This document shows, in pieces, positions 7,805 to 14,479 of a DNA stretch of 27,694 nucleotides. Within the stretch, counting starts at the first letter, position 1. The number at the start of each line of letters is the position of its first letter. This stretch comes from a virus. Position numbers and translations under genes: made by a program. The notes beneath the pieces are model-generated. The model was given only the letters and a program-made list of their open reading frames with translations, did no database searches and was not told the origin of the DNA. Location of the stretch: the IMG/VR virus record IMGVR_UViG_3300032223_003481, positions 1 to 27,694 of that record; one strand, written 5' to 3'.

Positions 7805-8236
7805 ATGACACGACAAGAATTGCTAAATCAATTAAATAATGATCTCATGAATGAATATATGCATATGCATTTTTATCTTTATCATGCAAGTGCCATCACT
7901 GGATTACATCGGGAAGAACTTAGAGAGTTTCTTCTCAAAGAAGCTGGCAGTGAAATGAATCATGTCACCGAATTTTCTGATCTCATTTTCGGATTAGGAG
8001 AAACTCCAACAACATTAAGTAATTCTTTTGCTAAGCTTGAAAATCCTAAAGAAATTTTTCAATATGCTTTAGAAATGGAAAAACAAGTCGTTGAAAATTA
8101 TGTGACAAGAATCTCGGAAGCAGACGTATTGGGAAAAGTTGATGGAAAGTGGTTGGAAATTTTTCTTGAAAAACAAATTGAACATAGTCGGGAAGATGTC
8201 GATCATTTTCAAAGAATTTTGACGGGATTGTTATAA
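7805..8236 (+). CDS. Ferritin-like di-iron protein
   Basis: A 143-residue four-helix-bundle protein of the ferritin/bacterioferritin type. Ligand-like residues fall at family spacing: Glu17 (helix A, NEYMHMHFY), Glu50 and His53 (helix B, EAGSEMNH), a Glu at about 90-92 in helix C (ALEMEKQV), and Gln124/Glu126/His127 in helix D (LEKQIEHSRED). Such proteins oxidise and store iron or protect DNA from iron-driven damage. It is a little shorter than typical bacterial ferritins (about 160) and has no signal peptide. It stands alone in the divergent gap after the terminase gene, and the ribosome binding site is weak (GGAC about 12 bases upstream). A Dps-type or encapsulin-cargo-type role is an alternative. 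The ferritin-like assignment is fairly secure; the role in infection is unknown. Confidence 0.8.
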   Translation: MTRQELLNQLNNDLMNEYMHMHFYLYHASAITGLHREELREFLLKEAGSEMNHVTEFSDLIFGLGETPTTLSNSFAKLENPKEIFQYALEMEKQVVENYVTRISEADVLGKVDGKWLEIFLEKQIEHSREDVDHFQRILTGLL

Positions 8237-8241
8237 TTTTG

Positions 8242-8272
8242 TTGAACAATAATTTTTTTTTAGTAATATAAT
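8242..8272 (+). promoter_or_regulatory. Possible sigma70-type promoter
   Basis: A consensus TATAAT at 8267-8272 is preceded by TTGAAC at 8242-8247 with a 19-base spacer, longer than ideal. It lies 37 bases before the GTG start of the next gene. The surrounding sequence is AT-rich, which lowers confidence. Confidence 0.35.
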
Positions 8273-8308
8273 CGAAATGTTTTTTAAATTAGAAAGCGAG
8301 AGTGAACT

Positions 8309-8611
8309 GTGAAGTATGAAATTGTAAAGAATCTTCCTGTTGCAAAATTTTTCTACAAGGGAAGTCATAGTCATGCAGTGCGGCGAACTGTACTAGTGAT
8401 TGAATCAACAGGCGAATATATCAAGGGATATGAATTACGCGAAGGTACTATTACGAGAATTGCCGAAAAAGCTCCTATTAAAACATATTGTCGATGCAAA
8501 ATTGCTAGGGGAGCCAATTTACGAGCAGAGAATCCAATTAGAAAGAAGGCTCCTGAAAAGAGCACGTTGATTAGAAAGCCGCTTATGGATATAATTAAAA
8601 CAGGATTTTAA
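8309..8611 (+). CDS. Small basic hypothetical protein, 100 aa
   Basis: Begins with GTG (an ATG seven bases further on is out of frame) after a purine-rich GCGAGAG stretch. It is followed 20 bases after its stop by a strong hairpin terminator, which supports it being a real single-gene unit. The protein has a beta-rich first half (V-L-V-I-E-S-T-G-E-Y-I-K-G-Y-E) and a strongly basic second half with many Arg and Lys (I-R-K-K-A-P-E-K), which could bind nucleic acid. No known motif was recognised. A possible sigma70 promoter upstream would make it an early gene, the usual class for small host-takeover proteins. Function unknown. Confidence 0.65.
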   Translation: MKYEIVKNLPVAKFFYKGSHSHAVRRTVLVIESTGEYIKGYELREGTITRIAEKAPIKTYCRCKIARGANLRAENPIRKKAPEKSTLIRKPLMDIIKTGF

Positions 8612-8630
8612 TTAGTCGGCACTCAATAAA

Positions 8631-8661
8631 AAACAAGCCCTATTTAACGTAGGGCTTGTTT
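8631..8661. terminator. Rho-independent terminator, bidirectional
   Basis: A perfect 12-bp stem, AAACAAGCCCTA (8631-8642) and TAGGGCTTGTTT (8650-8661), with a 7-base loop. It is followed on the plus strand by tcttttaaaa and on the minus strand by a T-rich tract. It ends the plus gene at 8309-8611 and the minus gene at 8640-8834, whose last codons lie inside the hairpin. Confidence 0.9.
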
Positions 8662-8834
8662 CTTTTAAAATCTGAATAATTCCAGTTAGCTGCAGATTTT
8701 TGCAGTTCATAAACGGAAACTATCGATAAATTATATTTTTTTCCTTTAACTTCATCAGAAACAAAAGGAATATTATGCAAAATATAATCATTTCCCCATT
8801 CAGTTAAATTTTGTAGAATAAATTTAGATGACAT
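8640..8834 (-). CDS. Small hypothetical protein, 64 aa
   Basis: ATG at 8834 is preceded by AAAGG six bases upstream, and the gene is bracketed by two strong terminators, so it is a single-gene unit with its own promoter or read-through supply. The protein is neutral to basic, with a hydrophobic centre (Y-I-L-H-N-I-P-F-V) but no clear membrane helix, and a polar aromatic C-terminus. I do not recognise it. Its stop codon lies within the stem of the downstream terminator. Confidence 0.6.
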   Translation of the reverse strand: MSSKFILQNLTEWGNDYILHNIPFVSDEVKGKKYNLSIVSVYELQKSAANWNYSDFKRNKPYVK

Positions 8835-8850
8835 TTATTGCCTTTCAATA

Positions 8851-8880
8851 AAAAAAGGCTGCATTTAAGCAGCCTTTTTT
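8851..8880. terminator. Rho-independent terminator, bidirectional
   Basis: A 12-bp stem made of AAAAAAGGCTGC (8851-8862) and GCAGCCTTTTTT (8869-8880) with the loop ATTTAA. Poly-A and poly-T flanks make it work on either strand. Its evident job is to end the minus-strand membrane-protein gene (8896-9447). Confidence 0.9.
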
Positions 8881-8895
8881 TTAATTCTACAAAAA

Positions 8896-9447
8896 TTACA
8901 TAAAGTAAACCATGTAGCCTAAAAATGCCACCATTCCTGCAATGACTACCAATAAAATTTTATCAGTCGTGCTTAATCCGCATTCTTGAACACGTTCGCC
9001 AATTTCATCTGCCAAGCCTAATGTTTGCAAACGATCAGAAAACTTATTTACTGGAATTGATTGAATTGAAACATCTTCTGAAGTTTCGCGTCCTGCTTTC
9101 ATAGCTGCAACTATACTATCAATCATCTCTTGCCTTGTAATAGGTGCGTCATTTGCCAAGCTTTTGACATGTTCGACTAATTGCATCTGAACTTTCGGTT
9201 CAATAGATTCAACTTTTGATTCTATAACATTACCTGTAGCAGGGTCTACGGTTTCAACCTTACGCTCATATACAATTGGCTTACTCTTTTCAACAACTCG
9301 CTGCTGTAAACGCAATGGACGCTCATCCTCGACGTGAAGCTCGATGACACGTTCTGTTTCGCCATTTAATGCATTTTCCACGACACGACGTTCGGCTCTA
9401 CGCCCATCTTCTAATGTCCACTTTTCTTTCTGCATGTTGTCGTCCAT
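8896..9447 (-). CDS. Tail-anchored hypothetical protein, 183 aa
   Basis: The ATG at 9447 follows AGAGGA nine bases upstream. Residues 1-155 are hydrophilic and highly charged, rich in Glu, Arg and Val, with repetitive valine/glutamate strands (R-R-V-V-E, E-R-V-I-E, V-E-S-K-V-E). The last 20 or so residues are one strongly hydrophobic helix (K-I-L-L-V-V-I-A-G-M-V-A-F-L-G-Y) that ends the protein. This is a C-terminal tail anchor with the bulk on the cytoplasmic side. A role at the inner membrane, such as superinfection immunity or assembly, is possible but not shown. A terminator follows directly. No family recognised. Confidence 0.65.
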   Translation of the reverse strand: MDDNMQKEKWTLEDGRRAERRVVENALNGETERVIELHVEDERPLRLQQRVVEKSKPIVYERKVETVDPATGNVIESKVESIEPKVQMQLVEHVKSLANDAPITRQEMIDSIVAAMKAGRETSEDVSIQSIPVNKFSDRLQTLGLADEIGERVQECGLSTTDKILLVVIAGMVAFLGYMVYFM

Positions 9448-9486
9448 AATATATTTCCTCTTAAAGACGTTTTTATTATCTATCCT

Positions 9487-9837
9487 TCAAACGTCAAATT
9501 TTGGAAAAACTTTTACTTCTAAAATCTGACATTCTTTTAATAATTCTGATTCATTTTTTGCAATATTTAATGCTTTTTCACGATTTTCTGCTAAAATAAT
9601 TGGCAAATTTTTGTATTCGATGCCTAATCCTCTGGTATATCTTACAATTGGTTGCCATTCTTTTACTGGATTTAATCTATAAATTGCAAATTCTAACGCT
9701 AATTCATAAGTTTCAAATTCAATTGGATTCAATATATCAGAGTTTCCCTCTACAGCTATTTTTTCAACAATAAATTTATTTTCTTGTGGGCAAATTATAA
9801 ATCCATTTTTAATCAAATTTTGTAAATTTTTTTCCAT
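9487..9837 (-). CDS. Hypothetical protein, 116 aa
   Basis: Its ATG directly follows the TAG of the upstream gene (tagATG), so the two are co-transcribed and probably translationally coupled. The protein is mixed alpha/beta with no signal or membrane segment. It shows an internal similarity of two short helices followed by a strand (E-T-Y-E-L-A-L-E-F-A-I-Y and N-R-E-K-A-L-N-I-A-K-N), which suggests a duplicated small module. No known motif was recognised. Function unknown. Confidence 0.6.
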   Translation of the reverse strand: MEKNLQNLIKNGFIICPQENKFIVEKIAVEGNSDILNPIEFETYELALEFAIYRLNPVKEWQPIVRYTRGLGIEYKNLPIILAENREKALNIAKNESELLKECQILEVKVFPKFDV

Positions 9838-10359
9838 CTAATTTAGACCCCACTTTTTTCTCAAATGTTCTAAAATTTCAGTTTTTTTCTTATTCGTGGC
9901 TTCAATTAACTGTTGTCGCTCTTTTGGCTTCTGCTTTCTTTCTACGGTTTTCGCCAAAGTTGTCAATTTATCAATTTTGGATTCCCAAATCAGGTCAGGT
10001 GCATATCCTTCTAATTCTCCAGAAATTTCATGATATACTAAATTTCCTTCATAAACACATTTAATTTCTTGCAAATAAAAGTTTACAGAAATTGTCATAT
10101 TGATTCCACTAGTTAATCCATCAAATTGCAAACCAATTTCATAAGAACTCGCATCTTCATCCAAAGTTGGCATTTCATCTTCTTCATGTACGTCAAAAGG
10201 ATCTTCTAAATAATTTTGATCAAATGATAAATTTCCTTGACGAAATATAGGTTGTCCCAATCTTTTAGCAATAACCGCCAAATGTCCCTCAAGTCCCATA
10301 TAGCCTTTTTTCATAGCTTCATTGGTTCGAAGTTCCTTAAGCATCTGTTCTTTATTCAT
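9838..10359 (-). CDS. Hypothetical protein, 173 aa
   Basis: I chose the ATG at 10359 because GAGGG lies six bases upstream; an in-frame ATG at 10377 would add six residues but has no good ribosome binding site. The N-terminus is helical and charged (M-N-K-E-Q-M-L-K-E-L), the middle is acidic and beta-rich (E-E-D-E-M-P-T-L-D-E-D), and the C-terminus is a basic helix with E-R-K-Q-K-P-K-E-R-Q. No enzyme motif, signal or membrane segment is visible. It heads a two-gene minus-strand unit divergent from the metalloprotease gene. Function unknown. Confidence 0.6.
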   Translation of the reverse strand: MNKEQMLKELRTNEAMKKGYMGLEGHLAVIAKRLGQPIFRQGNLSFDQNYLEDPFDVHEEDEMPTLDEDASSYEIGLQFDGLTSGINMTISVNFYLQEIKCVYEGNLVYHEISGELEGYAPDLIWESKIDKLTTLAKTVERKQKPKERQQLIEATNKKKTEILEHLRKKWGLN

Positions 10360-10414
10360 ATTGAACCCTCTATGCATATATATTCATAGTGCTATCAAAT
10401 GGAGTAATTATAGT

Positions 10415-12106
10415 ATGTTTAAAACCATCTGGAATTGGATTAAAACAATAAGAAAAAAAGATTTTCAATCAATACGACCATTGCAATTAGAAGAAATTGT
10501 TTCAATCCAAAGTGCCAAGGAAACCAATACAGTTTACTTGAATGATCCAACTACTCCTCAACTTATTCGTGAAGAATCGTGTGTTGTTGATAGTGTTTTG
10601 CCAATAATTGCTGTTGGCGAAGGAGGTTGTGGATTTCCACTCGGAAGCATTCAACAACAATCTTTGGCATGTAAGCAAATGGTTAACCATGCTTTAAAAC
10701 TAATGTCAAAATCATCTCCAGTACATCATTGGTCATCAGTTAAATCATTGACGATCATGGCAAGAGCAGGACAAGATGTAAACGCATTTTACGACAGATC
10801 ATCTCTTAGGTTTTTTTATTTTGGAGATTCGAAAAATAAAGTCATATTTGCTTGTAATTCGCGTTCTGTAGTCGTGCATGAATTCGGACATGCATTTTTA
10901 GATATTTTGCGTCCTGATTTTTGGGATGTTCAAGCCAGTGAAATTTGGGCTTTCCATGAATTTTTCGGTGATGCCACAGCCATGTTATCATTGCTTGATT
11001 TTGATGAAATTATTGATTATGCAATAAAAGAGACAAATGGCAACTTGCATAAGTCCAACATTATAACACGTTTGGCGGCAGAAATGGGGCAAGGATTGCA
11101 TAGTTTGACACAAGGTAGAGATGGAGGACTATCAAATTGCCTTCGAGACCTTTCTATTTGTTATAAATATGAAATTCCTGATAATTTGCCGACCTCTGGA
11201 TCTGATAATAAAATTATTAATGAACCTCATAGTTTTAGCAGAATTCTTAGCAGTGCATTTTATCAAGCTATTATTCGAATTGCAGAAAAACAAGATAATC
11301 TTAAAAGCGGAATTAAAATTGCTCGCGATATCATGTTAAATTATCTTGTAGATGCAACAAAAACCTGTCCTGCCACCGTAAGATTTTTTGATGCATTTTG
11401 CCGTCAAATTTTACATTGTGATCAAAAAGCAGGTGGTAAATATAGCAAAATTTTAAAAAATTTGTTTGTTGAAAGAAATCTTATCAAACCTCAAATATTA
11501 ATGCTAAGCGATATGAATGTTGACGAAGTAATGAAAAATATTCAAGAACCACATGAAATTTCAATGGGCGGAAATGAAAAAATTATTCGCACATTAAGCA
11601 CAAAGAAAATTAAAATCACAGAAACAAATAAAATTTTAACTTTAAGCGACAATCCTCTTTATGATTTGGAAATTGAAGTTCCAAATCAAATTGCATATTA
11701 TTTTGAAGATGATAAATTGACGGGAATTTCCGAAAGTAACGATGATGAAATTATTGATTCGGCTTTAACATGTTTGAATCTGCTTCATGAAAATAAACTT
11801 GTAGGAAATCATGACACAGCTTTATTTGATGAAGATCAAGGAAAGCTTATTAGAAAAAGAATTGTTTGTACATGCGGTCGATCAAATGCTTGTATTCCCG
11901 GTCAACCAGAATATAATAAACCGTGGAAACCTGCAAATAATTCAGGTTGTGTAAAATGTGTGCAAAAAAATTGCAAACCAAAATCATGCGATTGTAATCC
12001 GCCGCCTGTTCCTGTTCCGCCTAAGACTGGTTGTTATACTCCAGTAAAAGTCGGAGGAATCACAGTTTATAAATCTGGTGGCTTCGCATCTAGAAAAGTT
12101 TGTTGA
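10415..12106 (+). CDS. Gluzincin-type zinc metalloprotease with Cys-rich tail
   Basis: A 563-residue protein. Zinc-protease signature: HEFGH at 155-159, followed by HEFFGDATAM at 181-190. The Glu182 and Asp186 pair matches the third ligand and supporting Asp of the thermolysin-like (M4/M36) gluzincins, where the helix reads NEAxxD. The first 140 residues resemble no prodomain I know. After the catalytic region comes a helical domain to about residue 380, then a charged linker. The last 50 residues are Cys-rich (about a dozen Cys, with CTCGR and CDCNPPP), perhaps metal- or disulfide-stabilised. No Sec signal peptide is present; the amphipathic N-terminus MFKTIWNWIKTIRKK could target the head or a membrane. 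GGAG lies ten bases before ATG 10415, which makes this a better start than the upstream in-frame codon at 10322 that overlaps the divergent gene. Substrate unknown. Confidence 0.75.
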   Translation: MFKTIWNWIKTIRKKDFQSIRPLQLEEIVSIQSAKETNTVYLNDPTTPQLIREESCVVDSVLPIIAVGEGGCGFPLGSIQQQSLACKQMVNHALKLMSKSSPVHHWSSVKSLTIMARAGQDVNAFYDRSSLRFFYFGDSKNKVIFACNSRSVVVHEFGHAFLDILRPDFWDVQASEIWAFHEFFGDATAMLSLLDFDEIIDYAIKETNGNLHKSNIITRLAAEMGQGLHSLTQGRDGGLSNCLRDLSICYKYEIPDNLPTSGSDNKIINEPHSFSRILSSAFYQAIIRIAEKQDNLKSGIKIARDIMLNYLVDATKTCPATVRFFDAFCRQILHCDQKAGGKYSKILKNLFVERNLIKPQILMLSDMNVDEVMKNIQEPHEISMGGNEKIIRTLSTKKIKITETNKILTLSDNPLYDLEIEVPNQIAYYFEDDKLTGISESNDDEIIDSALTCLNLLHENKLVGNHDTALFDEDQGKLIRKRIVCTCGRSNACIPGQPEYNKPWKPANNSGCVKCVQKNCKPKSCDCNPPPVPVPPKTGCYTPVKVGGITVYKSGGFASRKVC

Positions 12107-12110
12107 TTTT

Positions 12111-12563
12111 CTATTGATTGAGATTTATTTTTTCGGTAAATTTCGTCGGCTTTCCTTCCACGTCAAAATTTATTACATCAAGATTTGAATCAATCTTTTT
12201 GTAAATTAATTCTGCATAAGGTTTGTCTCCAAGTAAATTAACCCGTATTTTTACCTCAGTAATATTTGATTGAACTTTTTTAATTTCAATTTTAAAGGAG
12301 TCCTTCCCTCCAGCAACAATATAATAACTTCCGTCTTGATACATTACATCACTTTTTATTTTGTGATCCAATTCTTTAAGAGCAGATTTTAAACTTCGAT
12401 AAATTACAGGAGCTTCCTCGTTATAATATTTACATGCCTGAGAATTGTTCCATGCTATCACTCCAGTTGTAACAGGCGCAATTGCTGTTTCCAAAAGTGG
12501 AGCTAAAGAGCAGCCTATTTGAAAAATTATTAAAAAAAATAAAATAATTGAAACTTTTTTCAT
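12111..12563 (-). CDS. Small lipoprotein (DUF3568-like)
   Basis: A 150-residue protein with a type II signal peptide: MKK, a 13-residue hydrophobic core, and a lipobox-like I-G-C with Cys18 as the lipidation site. The -3 residue is Gln rather than Leu, so the box is imperfect. After Cys18 comes a short hydrophobic stretch and then a soluble alpha/beta domain of about 110 residues that resembles small bacterial DUF3568-type lipoproteins; this family match is from memory and uncertain. Strong ribosome binding site (AGGAGGG) five bases before the ATG. Phage lipoproteins of this kind are often superinfection-exclusion factors, but that role is inference. It converges closely with the metalloprotease gene, with a four-base gap. 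Confidence 0.65.
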   Translation of the reverse strand: MKKVSIILFFLIIFQIGCSLAPLLETAIAPVTTGVIAWNNSQACKYYNEEAPVIYRSLKSALKELDHKIKSDVMYQDGSYYIVAGGKDSFKIEIKKVQSNITEVKIRVNLLGDKPYAELIYKKIDSNLDVINFDVEGKPTKFTEKINLNQ

Positions 12564-12614
12564 ATTTCCCTCCTATGATATTTATTGTTTGAAAACTAAA
12601 AAGGAGAACTTGTT

Positions 12615-12908
12615 GTGACAGAACTGCTTATTAACAATATGTTTAAAACCATTGAAACAATTCATAGTAATTCTATTTACTCACAATGGAATTATCAAGA
12701 TGATTATGATGATGACGATGACGATGACGACGACGATGATTACTTTGATGATGATGAAGATGAAGAAGATGAAGAAGATGATGACGACGACGATTGGGGC
12801 GATGATTGGGACGACGACGACGACGATGACTATGATGACGATGATGATGACGACGATGACGATGACGATTGGGACGACGACTGGTTCGATGACGATGATG
12901 AAGATTAA
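12615..12908 (+). CDS. Extreme aspartate-rich acidic protein
   Basis: A 97-residue protein starting with GTG, eight bases after AAGGAG. Residues 1-28 are ordinary (M-T-E-L-L-I-N-N-M-F). In the remaining 69 residues I count 53 Asp and 6 Glu, punctuated at intervals by Trp, Tyr, Phe and one Gly. The DNA uses both GAT and GAC rather than one simple triplet, and no stop occurs, so selection for the Asp frame is likely. The other two long frames over this stretch (Met/Thr-rich and Arg/His-rich) are byproducts. It is followed three bases later by the next gene, so both are one operon. A polyanion of this kind could mimic DNA, bind cations or basic proteins, or act in packaging. None of these is shown. 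Confidence 0.75.
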   Translation: MTELLINNMFKTIETIHSNSIYSQWNYQDDYDDDDDDDDDDDYFDDDEDEEDEEDDDDDDWGDDWDDDDDDDYDDDDDDDDDDDDWDDDWFDDDDED

Positions 12909-12911
12909 TAA

Positions 12912-13529
12912 ATGAACCCTGCAAGTGAATATTTAATCAGAAAAAATATCGCCAAAGAATTGTTGCAGATTCCGTGTTCGCTTTTTTTGTTTCACAAAGA
13001 AGATTTAAGCAAACTTGTCATAACAATAAGCGAAGAATTCAAAAAAAGCGAACACTATTCTGTTAAACATTGGGATTTGGAATCTTGTTCATCAAGTCAA
13101 GCTTTGCCTCCGATGACTGAATTCCGCATTGAAAAAAATAAGATATTTTCTGATAAAAATGTTATTTTAAAGTCTTATTCCATAATAGGTTATCAATATG
13201 ATGATATTCCTAGTGAAGAAAATTCATATAAACATCCTATGAGTAAAGAGCTTTATTCTTTTTATTTTTTACATACTTTAGAAGGAATGAAGCATGATCG
13301 CGTTAAATCTGCATGGTTGTGGAATCATTTTGTGAAAATTTATCTTCCAAAGCTTCATCAATCAAATTTAAATTTAAGTAGATTTTCATTAAATAAAAAC
13401 ACAACAGATGAAGATCAGAGAATATTAGTTTCTGAATATATGAAAAGGGAATGGAAATATTGGAAACTATGGAAAAATTTTATGTTGCTTAATTCTGCAG
13501 AATTGCATTTTACAAAAGAATATCAATGA
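12912..13529 (+). CDS. Hypothetical protein, 205 aa
   Basis: Starts three bases after the stop of the Asp-rich gene, so it is almost certainly co-transcribed with it. There is no strong ribosome binding site, and translation may depend on coupling. The protein is basic to neutral, helical at both ends, with aromatic-rich segments (E-L-Y-S-F-Y-F-L-H-T and W-K-Y-W-K-L-W-K-N-F). No signal peptide or membrane helix stands out. The pairing of a basic/aromatic protein with an extreme polyanion could mean that they interact, but this is a guess from neighbourhood only. Not recognised. Confidence 0.65.
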   Translation: MNPASEYLIRKNIAKELLQIPCSLFLFHKEDLSKLVITISEEFKKSEHYSVKHWDLESCSSSQALPPMTEFRIEKNKIFSDKNVILKSYSIIGYQYDDIPSEENSYKHPMSKELYSFYFLHTLEGMKHDRVKSAWLWNHFVKIYLPKLHQSNLNLSRFSLNKNTTDEDQRILVSEYMKREWKYWKLWKNFMLLNSAELHFTKEYQ

Positions 13530-13530
13530 A

Positions 13531-13767
13531 TTATTTGCAGTTACACTTCTTTTTTGTGTAATTGATTTTATTTTTTCTGGTAATTGGCAAATCACTGCCA
13601 TTTAACGAATATGAAGAATAGCCTTGACTTGGATTTCCCGGAGGCTTTTCTCTTCGTTTTTCAACACCATCTCCGCCATCTCCCTCGTCCTCTACATTTG
13701 ATGGACTATTGGCAGAGCCTCCGTAATTTTCTTTTATTCGTCTTTTAAACCACTCTGTGAATGACAT
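13531..13767 (-). CDS. Small low-complexity protein with capsid-targeting-like N-terminus
   Basis: The ATG at 13767 has AAGGCGG just upstream; a longer in-frame reading from 13806 has no such site. The 78-residue product starts MSFTEWFKRRIKE and then becomes Gly-, Ser-, Asp- and Pro-rich without predicted structure, ending in a basic, Cys-containing tail (T-K-K-K-C-N-C-K). The start resembles the T4 capsid-targeting sequence, with aromatics at positions 3, 6 and 7. An I-K-E triplet at residues 11-13 matches the (I/L)-x-E consensus cut by T4 gp21. It may thus be a cleaved, head-packaged internal protein. This is inference. The sulfotransferase-like gene lies directly upstream on the same strand. 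Confidence 0.55.
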   Translation of the reverse strand: MSFTEWFKRRIKENYGGSANSPSNVEDEGDGGDGVEKRREKPPGNPSQGYSSYSLNGSDLPITRKNKINYTKKKCNCK

Positions 13768-13786
13768 TAATCCGCCTTTGTTTATA

Positions 13787-14383
13787 TTATTTAGATGTAA
13801 AAACAAGATTTTGATTTTTTAAAAAATATAAATATCTTTCGTATGCGGTTTCTGCTTCATTTATTAATTTAATCGGGAAATTATATTTAACTTCTGGTAA
13901 TTTATTGAAATTAAAATCAATAGGGTTCTTTAATTCCAAATAATCCTCAATCAAATTCATTCCTTTGCCCTCAATCAAATCATCATGCGTCAAAAGAACA
14001 GCTTTAAATGTTCTTTTTGCAATTTCACATATACGACGCAATCTAAACAAATAATATCTTAGGGCAAATTCTGGCGATAATTTTTTATGTCCGCTGAAAA
14101 AATTTAAAACAGCTTCTGGTCGCCTAATAATATGAATAAATTTACATACTTTAAATGTGCTTTTATCATATAGCTGCCAATTATAAATAATTTCATCCAT
14201 ATAAATTGCCGCGCGATTTTCTAATTTGTGATTTTGCTGAGTCAAAGAAATCAACTCATAAGGATTAGTATAAATTAATGATAAATTTTTATATCCTTGA
14301 ATTCTTGGATTTTTATCCATGGATTCGTACAAAAAATTAGAACCAGAATATTCATGACTACATAAAAAAACAATTTTATTCAT
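13787..14383 (-). CDS. Sulfotransferase-like protein
   Basis: About 198 residues from the ATG at 14383 (a TTG at 14410 would add nine). The N-terminal strand-loop MNKIVFLCSHEYSGSNFLYE has the S-G-S-x-x-L pattern of the 5'-phosphosulfate-binding loop of PAPS-dependent sulfotransferases. Residues near 95 (H-I-I-R-R-P-E-A-V-L-N-F-F) match the 3'-phosphate-binding motif (R-x-P-x-x-x-x-x-S/F), followed by a Lys/His-rich helix. It is somewhat shorter than most family members (about 250). Such enzymes move sulfate from PAPS to sugars or proteins. In a phage the target could be a virion glycan or a host surface polymer. Its neighbours, a small putative internal protein and the portal, do not settle this. 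The family call is moderately sure; activity is not. Confidence 0.65.
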   Translation of the reverse strand: MNKIVFLCSHEYSGSNFLYESMDKNPRIQGYKNLSLIYTNPYELISLTQQNHKLENRAAIYMDEIIYNWQLYDKSTFKVCKFIHIIRRPEAVLNFFSGHKKLSPEFALRYYLFRLRRICEIAKRTFKAVLLTHDDLIEGKGMNLIEDYLELKNPIDFNFNKLPEVKYNFPIKLINEAETAYERYLYFLKNQNLVFTSK

Positions 14384-14479
14384 TGTTAGAATTTTATCCA
14401 AAAAACACAAATCTAGACCTAGATACTATTATGACAGTGTGTTTTTAAATTTTCAAGATATAAGTAAGGGCGGAAATAG

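Noticed and set aside
8224-8262. Weak hairpin with T-run after the ferritin-like gene
   Set aside because: The stem is only about six A/T-rich base pairs with a large loop; not convincing as a terminator.
10322-10414. Longer N-terminus for the metalloprotease
   Set aside because: It would overlap the start of the divergent gene and lacks a ribosome binding site; the ATG at 10415 has GGAG upstream.
12652-12924. Two other long open frames over the Asp tract, one Met/Thr-rich (plus) and one Arg/His-rich (minus)
   Set aside because: They arise from GAT/GAC repeats read in other frames, lack sensible starts and have no ribosome binding sites; the Asp-rich frame has AAGGAG and an operon partner.
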